In this document: in pieces, positions 1-8,879 of the stretch
Layout of the letters: each line of letters begins with the position of its first letter
Position numbering within the stretch: the first letter of the stretch is position 1
Source: Bigelowiella natans CCMP2755
Taxonomy: Eukaryota; Cercozoa; Chlorarachniophyceae
Assembly: GCA_000320545.1 (NCBI GenBank)
Contig: ADNK01000680.1
Location: 1 to 22,886, forward strand
Length of the DNA: 22,886 bases
Direction: 5' to 3'
Position numbers and translations under genes: made by a program
Notes under the pieces: generated by a model
The model's database searches: none
What the model saw: only the letters and a program-made list of their open reading frames with translations
Told to the model about the DNA's origin: nothing

Positions 1-7
1 AGAGTAG

Positions 8-57
8 TGTGGTGGTGGTGGTGGTGGAGGGGGAGGGGGGGGAGGAGAGAGAGAGAA
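8..57. repeat. (GGT)n / G-rich / (GA)n low-complexity tract
   Basis: A GGT repeat runs into G-rich DNA and then (GA)n. It lies beyond the last resolved exon of the disulfide isomerase gene, so it is probably intronic in that minus-strand gene. The pyrimidine-rich complement could serve as a splice acceptor tract there. Several G runs could also form a quadruplex, which is inference. Confidence 0.7.
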
Positions 58-127
58 TAACTCTGCCGTCCATGCATGGCATAATTGGTGCTTTGGAGTG
101 GCTATTCGTTGAAAAAGTCGCTCTTAC

Positions 128-1908
128 GCAGAAATGAATCGGAGGAACTGCCGATGCTCTGTGCTATCATGAAAGAACAGTAGCCCGCACTCGGTCTCCG
201 CCACCTTTTGTTCGCATCACCGGTGGTGGCCATCAAGTCAGTCAAGAAGCGTGAAAGTGCACCGTGAGCACCACAAGTGCGTGCGATCGCTCTTAGCTCC
301 CATTCATATTATACATTTCCATGTGTAAGAGACCGATATGGCACGCGAGTGCGGCTTTAATCTCTTCTTCTTATGCTTCCTCCTACGCGCCACACGCTGC
401 TGCGCGCGCGCGCGCGGCTTGGTACCCGCTTCTGGTAGTTTCTCCGAGTCAGCTCCATAGTGATCTCGCGTGGTGGGGACCAGCTCGACCCTCCATAATA
501 CTGCCGTGTTGGGAAAATGTGCAAAAGAGTACAGGTAATAAGCTACAACGCCATTCATCATATCTCTCATGAGGTAAGATCAGAAAGGTGTTTTTCTTTT
601 CTTTCGGGGTGTCCCCATTTCTGCGTGTGCTTCTCCTCTCCTCCCCCCAGCCTACCTTGAGCGACATGAGCATTTGCTCCGCTTTCCGCGCGCCATTGTA
701 ATCGTACGCCTTCTGGTCTCGGAAGATCTTGAGAGTTGGATATCTGGACAAATGCACAAGGGTAACTTGGAAATTGAACCAAAATTGGCTGAAACCGCCA
801 TTCTATGCTTCTGTTATTGCAACTGACTCACCCTTGGACCCCGTAGTTTTCGCATGTTTTCTGGTGTCTCGTGCAGTCGATCTGATGTGAAAGTTGGCAA
901 AAAGTTACTCAAAACCCAGCTCCTTGTTCCGTCGCGTCGAGATGGGAAGGGAGGACGAAACGTGGAGCTCAAATCCTCTCTTGGTAGTCAGGCCCTGCCA
1001 TCACGCACCTTGGCCAGCTTCACATTTGGGTGCGACTGGGATATGCGGTCTGCTGTTTCCTGTCATCATCATTGTTGAAGGCATTAGGATTCAGGAGACC
1101 CATAACTGCTCGGGAGTGGCAGTGACCCCGATAATATATACAGTGCTGCGGCACTTGCTACTGTTTCTACCTCGAATTCGGGAGCGAGCTCCTTGCAGTG
1201 GCCGCACCACGGAGCGAAGAATTCCAGCATGACGACGTCGTTATCTTGGATGGCTGATGCCGATAGGGGCGGGGGGGTCGAGGGGGTTGGGAAAGTGAGC
1301 CGGCCGCCAACAACAACACATAACAGCATCATAACACAATAACTGTCGAATATGCCCAGCAGATAGGACAAAATATGCGGTAGCGATAATGATGGTGGTG
1401 GAATTATGATTAAAACGAGCAGACGCCAGCAACAGCAATGATGATACAGCTGGCTGCACTGTGCGCGCAGATGAAGGCAAGATTTCCCCACTTACTTGCC
1501 GCGATGGATTCTCCTGTGAGTTCGATGACTTCGCTCCCTAATACCTGAAGGGGGCACGCGGCGAAAGAACGGTGAAGAACAGGGCTGAGTCAGCAGATAC
1601 GTCGCACATCCAAATCTGGAAGGCGAGCGCCAACTGACGCCAGCAGAGGACATTTGGGCTTCAAAACCTGAGGCAGACAAGTGAAGAGGGCAACGCCTAC
1701 GATAGCCAGGAGCCCTGGCCCGGCGTATCCTCCCTGCCTCGCCATTCCAGCAGGAACGGGGGGGATCGGGGGACGGCGTGCGGACGCAGAGAAATCGTCC
1801 AGTAACTGCTCTTCGCGACAACGAGATGTCCCGTGAAGAAAAAGAAACGCTCGTTACGAGTACGAGAAATAGCGCTATAAATAACCCGAATTTGTCTTGT
1901 CGCAGCAT
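128..1908 (-). CDS. Protein disulfide isomerase family protein, P5/PDIA6-like, 5' part (3' end outside window)
   Basis: This would catalyse disulfide formation and shuffling in the endoplasmic reticulum. Minus-strand exons in reading order: 1908-1858, 1544-1496, 1253-1171, 1059-1009, 881-832, 743-656, 500-426 and a tentative 158-128. All joins agree in phase. Exon 1 encodes a hydrophobic signal peptide ([17 protein letters not shown]); its donor at 1857 is the least certain border. Exons 2-3 give the thioredoxin strand [12 protein letters not shown] and the active site APWCGHC (CGHC about residues 50-53). Later exons give NVKLAK, IDCT, and GYPTLKIF with the cis-proline. After a Gly/Ser/Pro linker, exon 7 reads [14 protein letters not shown], which looks like the first strand and helix of a second thioredoxin domain. 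The second CGHC must lie left of the window. Family assignment is strong; P5/PDIA6 subtype is inferred from the linker. Confidence 0.85.
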
Positions 1909-2000
1909 GTCAAAGGCCTGCGTCGCATGAGAAACGGGTTTCGTCGGCTCGGCTACCGGTACGTCCCCCACATCCCCATCAGCACATGTCCTGCTGACAG

Positions 2001-2217
2001 CCCAAGGCTGGCCAAGAGCCTGGGCCTACTGCGAAACCGAACAATCGCACGAGCACCGATGCCGCTACTACTGCTGTTGAGGCTATATCGAAGCTCTTCA
2101 AAGATAACAAGGTTTGTCTTGTGTCTTGTGTGTTGTGTGTGTGTGTGTGTGTGTGAGTGTGTGTGTGTGTGTGTGTGAGTAATCAAGCACGAAGATTGAT
2201 AGTGACCGCATTTCTGA

Positions 2218-2248
<31 letters not shown>

Positions 2249-2893
2249 TGTGTGTTTGCCATGTTTAAAAAGGTCGTCATCTTTCACTATGCTGGGTGAC
2301 ATTTGTGTTTGAGCGTCGTGAGGATATTTAAAGAATCCAAGGTAGAAAGTGATGATGATGACGAGGATGACGATGGTTACGATGATAATAATTATAGTAA
2401 TAATGACAATGGTGATGATGATGATGATGATGAAGATGATGATGAATGACAACGATGAGGGTGATAATAATGAGAATAATGATGCTGGTGATGATATTGA
2501 TGAAAATAATAATGTTGCGATGATAATGCCGAGGATGATGAGCTAGAGGTCGTCGACGACTGCAATGGTGTTCTAAGTATTATTTTTGCGTGAATAGATG
2601 GATTTCGCACATTTGGCGCTGGACACACATTTTTCGAAGAAGGATGACCAAAAGGCTGCTGAAGCATACATTGTCAAGCTTTGTGGAGGAAAGCCGGATA
2701 TTCTTGGCGGTTATGCTTCCTCTAACATTACCCACAGCGCACACAAGACAACAAACACGTCACACAGACACATACACATATACATAATGCAAACAAACAC
2801 AAATTCTGAACATGCACGCATATATGATAACAACAGCATTTATTTTATCATTGCATAGCACACTATACTTTCCATTACCCATACACACACACA

Positions 2894-2938
<45 letters not shown>

Positions 2939-3365
2939 CGACACAGATTCGCACGTAAGCACACAATCACATGTGAAATAACAGGATATTTTGGGACTCT
3001 GCTCCCATGTGTCTGCGTTGATGGTAAACCTGTGAAATCGGAAGGCGTTGGAAAAGGAGATAGCCTTCATTTCTATCTGCAGGGTACATTTATCGTACAA
3101 GATATTCTGAAAATAACACTCATCGCGCACATTTGTAGCATGCAAGTGGAGTGCCAATGACCATGCAGAACACATGGGTCATCATCGAAATGCATATGTC
3201 AACATGATGATGTGACACACGTGCAATCATCACAACCCGTTTGTTATCATCCAAACAGCTGCAATCTCGCCGCCCTTCGACATGAACGATGAAAAGGGCA
3301 TTGTTGGTTGCAAGCCACTCGATGAAAGGATCAAAAGCTTGGCAAAGATGGTTTCAAAACTCTAA
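2001..3365 (+). CDS. Unrecognised protein, three 3' exons with stop (5' end unresolved)
   Basis: Plus-strand exons 2001-2111, 2598-2709 and 3259-3365 join in phase and end at a TAA. Acceptors are gacag/CCC, gaatag/ATG and aaacag/CT; donors are AAG/GTTTGT and GCG/GTTATG. The 108 residues visible begin with a Pro/Thr/Asn-rich stretch (PKAGQEPGPTAKPNN). Then come a helical segment (AVEAISKLFKDNK), a charged Ala/Lys-rich segment (FSKKDDQKAAEAYIVKL) and a basic end (LDERIKSLAKMVSKL). I recognise no family. Translation could instead start at the ATG that opens the second exon, giving a 71-residue protein. If so, the first exon would be 5' UTR, but its open in-frame reading argues against that. The gene lies head-to-head with the disulfide isomerase, and its first exon may overlap the 5' end of that gene. 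Both introns are loaded with (GT)n, (CA)n and GAT-rich repeats. Confidence 0.6.
2134..2255. repeat. (GT)n and (CG)n(TG)n microsatellites
   Basis: An interrupted (GT)n tract covers about 2134-2178, and a (CG)n tract passing into (TG)n covers 2219-2255. Both lie in the first resolved intron of the unrecognised plus-strand gene. Alternating purine-pyrimidine runs of this length can adopt Z-DNA (established); any role here is unknown. Confidence 0.9.
2349..2530. repeat. GAT/AAT-rich low-complexity tract
   Basis: Imperfect GATGATGAC and AATAAT repeats fill the end of the same intron. They create long open frames on both strands that read as runs of Met/Asp or Ile or Ser/His. These are composition artefacts, not genes. 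Confidence 0.85.
2883..2937. repeat. (CA)n microsatellite
   Basis: A (CA)n tract of about 55 bases with one CAGA interruption lies in the intron between exons 2598-2709 and 3259-3365. Confidence 0.95.
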
Positions 3366-4532
3366 GAGTGACGCTATTAGATTTGTCTGAGGTACTTGTG
3401 AATGAACGTTCTTTGTGATGCACAGCACCTGCAGTTGTTCATGTGAGCGTGTTGCAAATAGGGGCGACAGTGTGGGCAACACTGATGTCCTTTGTTGTGC
3501 TTTACAGAAATGAGCTCACACCGGATGAGCGCATATGTGCATCTCCAATGATTGAACCGAGGCAAAAGCATCTTGAAATACCTTCAGCGTTTCAGGTTTC
3601 TGTCCATGACAACAAGCTCTGATGAATATGTAGAAGTCTGGTTGTCTTTCTACAATGTCACAACATGCAATTAACATGCACATGCAATCATCCAATGTTA
3701 GATCACACAATGTGGTGCATGCACAGCAATGAAGCATGTCGTTTGATGACAAGATGTGAAATGACAAATCGGCCAATCACAGCAAGCGGCACGCTAGCAC
3801 GCCGCGACATATCTGCATTTGAGCACTGCGCATTTTTTGGATTTCTATCTTGTTGTATTAGTCTCCATCCATTGCATGCCACTTATTGCTGCTGATGTGC
3901 GGCTACCTAGCAGAGCTGTTTTTGTGCGCCATGTCATTAGAGGCGGCTGACACGATATCTAGCGATCGCAGCTCGTGGCTGCACGCTACTAGCAGCTGCG
4001 TGCGTTGGCAGAAGAATGCAAGAAGTGAACAGCGGTACGTACAGACAAATGCATGGACGTCTTCGCTTTGCGGTTGCTCTGCTAACTGCTAGTGCGATGA
4101 GCGCGCTGCACTCGCTCCGCTTGCACACCTAGCTGCTTGAGGAATCGAAGTGGTTTGACAACCGTGGTCCCAGCTAGCCAGGCTAACAGGTCACGTTGGT
4201 GACGACGTGCAGGTGGCGGTCTAGCTAGAGGTAGTGCGCACTCCTGGACTCGGTTGTTCTGCGCGCCTTGGGCGAGTTCCCACGGCCTTCATCATGCATG
4301 TCAGCGCAAGATGAAGCGGCGCCGCAAATGACGCGCATGCTAGCATGTCGTGCTGGGAGCTTTGTGGGTTATCACACATACTAGCATGGCATCGTGAGCT
4401 GAGTGAACCGCGATGCATTCCGGTGAGAACATCATGATGACCATGACCCGAATGATCATAAAACGCATTCACAAAACGTAACACAGCATCACCGAGGCGT
4501 GGAGCGCTCAAAGAATTTTGGGTTCATTCATT
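3366..4532. other. Tail-to-tail spacer, no gene seen; probable 3' UTRs
   Basis: This stretch lies between the stop codons of two converging genes. Its short open frames have no family signal. The words TGCATG (3716, 3873, 4050, 4295) and CATGCA (3664, 3675, 3681, 3718, 4293) recur, as do CTAG-containing words such as GCTAGCATG near 4340. It probably contains the 3' UTRs and poly(A) sites of both genes. No AATAAA was picked out. Confidence 0.6.
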
Positions 4533-5443
4533 TCACTTCCCGCTAGCACTAGCTCCGCCCGCTTCAACCTGCAAGATTCCAACGCAGAATTTTTCCAGCA
4601 TGCGATGGACGTTCACCCAAGGATGGTACTTTTCATGTTGCACACAGATAAAGGAAATCATCACGGATTGTGTTTTGTAAAGCATGAAAAACATGGATTC
4701 ACAGGTTTAATGTACCGCAGTGAAGAGGTTTGATGCGTCCTTTCCGGCTCCGCGCATCAGTTGGGGTTGGCCACCGGGATGGAACGGTAAGTATGTCGTT
4801 ACATCATAAACCTATTTTTTGGTTTCGTGACACAAGGCATAAGAGTTAACTTTGACGACATTCAAATATGTTTTTTTCCTTTGGCTATCATTACCCGCCC
4901 TTGGATGACCATCCACGCGTCATTCTTCTTGTTGTGCTCGGCTACTTCTTCCTTCGATATTTTTCGCATCTTTGGAGCCTGTAAAATTATGCGTCCGCAC
5001 GCATGCAAGCATTCATTACACGGGAGGGCAAGAGTATGATGAGAAGCGTTGACGCTTACCGGTGTCGCGTTGGACAACTTCATCCAGTCCAATTGGCTGT
5101 GCCCTGCGGGTCAGTAACTCGGAAGTAAATTATGCTGAAATTTCTCACCAATTTACTTGGAACTGTGAAAGTGGGGTGCACCTGGCTCTAAGGGGACCTT
5201 TTTCCCGCGCTGGACTCTTTTAGGCGCTGCAATGAGAAAGGTGCCCTTCACCTTCGCCTCCTTCTTCACAGGAGGGGGTGGCATCGAATCTCCAGACTTG
5301 GCATCTTTCGACTTTGTACTTGTTGCCCCAGATTCGCCACTTTGCGTCCCCCCAGCACACTCGCCAGGCTTTTCCGAACTGGAGCAGGTGGGCTCGACGT
5401 CGCCGGGCTGACCAGATGGGGGCGCGGTGACGTTCACGATCAT
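4533..5443 (-). CDS. Cytochrome b5-domain protein, RLF-like (complete, 193 residues)
   Basis: A small heme protein expected to carry single electrons, probably in the cytosol because no signal or tail anchor is visible. Minus exons 5443-5182, 5103-5060, 4978-4895, 4811-4716 and 4628-4533 sum to 582 bases and join in phase to a TGA. Residues 1-75 are a Ser/Gly/Lys-rich low-complexity leader. KKVPLEPGHSQLDWMKL follows, a segment that precedes the b5 fold in plant RLF and animal NCB5OR. The b5 fold starts at ISKEEVAEHNKK. Its first heme ligand sits in FHPGG (His about 141) and the second in YHPWVN (His about 164), with the linking motif LMRGAGKDASNLF between them. The protein stops soon after the b5 core, so it lacks the CS and reductase domains of NCB5OR. 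RLF (reduced lateral root formation) is the best match. ATG 5443 is the first Met that leaves the domain intact; the frame stays open upstream. Confidence 0.88.
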
Positions 5444-5960
5444 CAACTTCCTGCCAGGTCTACCCAATGATACCACTGAAGGCACCGCACTATCCGAGTC
5501 GAGTCTTGAGAAAAAGCCACCGCCCCAATTGGGAACTCGATATTTCCGTTGAGAATAACACCCGCGAGCACGAGAGGGGGCGAGGCAGGGGTTCTCCCGG
5601 AAGCGAGGCAGCGTCTTTCTGAAGACTTCAATTCCCCAAGAATTAGGATATATCTCGGAAAAAATATTTCCCAAAAATGCATTCCTAACGTCCTTCCGTT
5701 CCCGAGAACAGATATCAAATACACCGGCTAAACATCTGAACGTGGAGCATGCTCTGTTAGCGCGATCGGTCCCTGGTCATTCATTGCTGTCGCTGAGGCT
5801 CAGAAAGTTGTGCGGGAAATTACTGTAATTTTTGATCTTGTGATACACAGGACATTTCCCGATAGAATGATCGGGAATGCCCGTTAAATTGACGAAAACC
5901 GCCTTGATCGGCTAAACTTCGTAGACGGTCCTTAGCATAGTGCTACCCTCCCGCCCCCCT
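5444..5960. promoter_or_regulatory. Head-to-head upstream region shared by the b5 gene and the CSP41-like gene
   Basis: 517 bases separate the two start codons, so both promoters and 5' UTRs should lie here. The word TTTCCC/GGGAAA recurs (near 5665, 5814, 5856 and 5873). At 5856-5877 two copies face each other as a perfect 8-base inverted repeat (TTCCCGAT, 6-base spacer, ATCGGGAA). No clear TATA box was identified. Confidence 0.5.
5856..5877. promoter_or_regulatory. Inverted repeat, candidate factor-binding site
   Basis: The arms TTCCCGAT and ATCGGGAA are perfectly complementary around AGAATG. The site lies about 85 bases upstream of the CSP41-like start codon. The half-site resembles an E2F-type core (TTTCCCG), but this is only word similarity. 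Confidence 0.35.
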
Positions 5961-6771
5961 ATGGACTTCTCCACCAACAAGCGAACAGTCATCGCGAGCA
6001 TACTGCTCAATGCAGTGCTCCTCCTTATCGTAGCGATGGTAAGAACAGCATAGACTTCAAGAACCGGGGAGGATGGGGAGAGGGGGGGGGGGGGGGGCAA
6101 CACGATCGAAGTGTCTACGTGGAATCCACGTAGACAGCATTTGAGCAATCTTTCCTATTCTGCCTTCACTCGCACGATCTTATTTGAAACATTCAACAGC
6201 GTGCAGTGGATAGCCGTCGAGGTGTTCTTGAGACAAGTCTCCGTGGTGCAAAGGTGATCTCGATGTGCGATGTATTCATCGGAGATCCCCTTTCCTTGTA
6301 GTCTTTGCTGATAAGCGAAATTATATATCAGAGCCACATGGGAGCGAGTAGCATGTTCTCGGCCGCCTCCCCTCATATCAGTCGATTTTCTCGGTCTAGA
6401 GGTTGTTGCTCATCTTCCCATCCATTCGTCTTGTCGCTTTGATGAACCATTGTTGCGAAATGGTGGTTATTGACGTATCATCGAATGTTTGGGTATATCG
6501 CAGCTTCTCTGGCTGCTAACGCTGACAGATTCAAGGTAATAAACGATAGTCGTTGAGCTACTGAAAAAGTACCCCCTTCCCCCCCACCCTTCCCTTTCTC
6601 TCACGCACATTGGCGAACGGCGCTTTTTCAGGTGCTCATCCTCCAAAACAAAGGGGGAGGACACGGGGAGATAGGGTACCAACACACGCACGATACCCCA
6701 ATCTGTTCCAATGTATAGAGAGAAAAATCACACACACACGCAAACACACACACACGCGCGCGCGCGCGCGC

Positions 6772-6818
<47 letters not shown>

Positions 6819-7339
6819 CCAAAACACAACCAGACACAAAATGCCCAAACATACTATTGCGCGACTCAGATACCATCTCGCGAGCCAGCTTGCAACTGAC
6901 GGGTACGTAAAATTACAACGACGAACGAGAAATCGAAGACAGGGAGAAAGGGGGAAGATGAAAGGACATCAATTGTTGATTCATGGTCATCGATTTTAGT
7001 CATGCTGTGACGCTTCTGGGCGATCCTGCGACGAAGAAAGACAAGGTTTCGAGGAGGGGCATAGACAGGGAAGAGGGGGGGAGCGGGTTCGGAACAGTAG
7101 AAGAATCGGGATGCTAGCAGCGCTTTCTCCTATTGATAAATAGTCACTGTTCTTCGTCGAAATCCTCCTCTACAGTACATTCATCGGTGTTTTTTGCTGC
7201 CCCCCCCCCCCCTTCCCTCTTCGCCGTTTTAGCTCCCATTTAGCCGCTACGGTGATCTGATGGGCAAAGGTGCGCGACATCAAATCTTACGACCAATGAG
7301 GAGTGAAGGATTATTAGGATATTATTGATGGTTTTATTT

Positions 7340-7380
<41 letters not shown>

Positions 7381-8071
7381 CTCAGTAGCAAAACTTTCCT
7401 CCTCTTCTACCCCCTCTTCCTCCTCCTCCTCCTCCTCCTCCTCCTCCTCCTCCAGGAGTTACAATTAAATACGGCGACGCATGTTCCCCTGGGACCCTTC
7501 AAGAATTGGTAGAAATAATGCCTGATGCACGTGCATTCGTGGGCTGTACCGACACTGTGCATGCGCCCACGCACGCGACGACGAATGCAACAGCAACCCC
7601 AGCACTTCCTCACCGTGCAGTTGTTCAAAAAAGACACTACCTTACGCCGCACCCCGGCCGCCATCATCCTCTTTAATTTTGGTGCGCGCGTGCCTTTATA
7701 TGATGCACTTCACTCATTAGGGGGAATTCGATGCTGTGTTTGACAACATATCGAAAGGCAAAGATTCTTGCAAGGTGAAGCCCCTCCCTCCCCCCTTCCT
7801 CCCCTCACCGTCGTCACAATAGCCGCCATCATTTGGAACCGCTATCTCTTGGCTGGAACGTAGGTTGCTGCTGATAAGGCGAAGGAGTGGGGCGTGAAGC
7901 ACTACGCCTACGTATCGTCCGCCGGCATGTAAAGGCTTCTTTTTTTCCCTTTCTTTTCGCAGTTCCTAGCAAACCTAGAATGCAACCAGCGAAACACAGC
8001 ACGTCTCGTCGTGCATTTGTCCTTTATCAGCGCAAATATATGGAGCACCCTCCCGTAGCGTACCTCTGATG

Positions 8072-8106
<35 letters not shown>

Positions 8107-8822
8107 CTATATAAAGAACTCCCATTCCCTCGTGGCACCTCATCACCTCATCCATCGCCATGTCAACCGATTGCACCGATTGCTAGCTAATTGAGACCCT
8201 CTCCCCCTCTACCCCCTCTAGGTACAAGCCCGGGGTGATATTCCCAATGTCCGAGAGTCTCCCAGTGAAGGTGACGCTAGCGCGGCGGTGCCGCGTTTGC
8301 TGCTGTTGCGCTGTTACTTCTCCTTTCGCCCCCCCCCCTCCTACTCCGTAGCGTCGATCCAACATCGCCGCGCCATGCCTATTATGCGATAGCTTGATTG
8401 AATACAACGGTGAACAACTCGTCAGGAGAGCGCCGGACAGAAAGAGGTGGAAGACTACCTGAATTCCCTCGGACTTCCTTGGTACTTACAGCAGCCTTAG
8501 CCAGCTTCGGAGCTCTGATTGTCATCACATGTTTTGATTGATCACTCGTGCCCCCCCCCCCCCCCCTCTATGCTCCACAGGAGCTCATTCAGGCCTCAGT
8601 ACATCTACGGCCCCCTCACAAACAAGCGCGACTACCTCGACTACTTCTTCGACCGCATCGTGCGCGGCCGTCCGGTGCCTGTGGCGGGGAACGGGCAGCA
8701 GCTGGTGACGCTCACACACGCCGCTGATGTAGCTTCGATGCTCGGGTCGGTGCTAGATGCGGGCGAGAAGGCGCACATGAAGGTATTTAACTGCGCCACC
8801 GACCAGGTCATGAAAAATAATA

Positions 8823-8879
<57 letters not shown>

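Noticed and set aside
1876-1883. TATAAATA as promoter of the plus-strand gene
   Set aside because: It lies inside the minus-strand signal-peptide exon and the plus gene's first exon is unknown, so it is not listed as a promoter.
2349-2667. Open frames reading as Met/Asp, Ile or Ser/His repeats
   Set aside because: They come from GAT/AAT trinucleotide repeats inside an intron.
3516-3895. Cys/His-rich short frames on both strands near 3500-3900
   Set aside because: They arise from repeated TGCATG-type words; there is no splice or family support.
6628-6876. Frames reading as runs of Ser/Leu, Arg/Ala or Glu/Arg
   Set aside because: They are translations of the (CA)n(CG)n(GA)n microsatellite.
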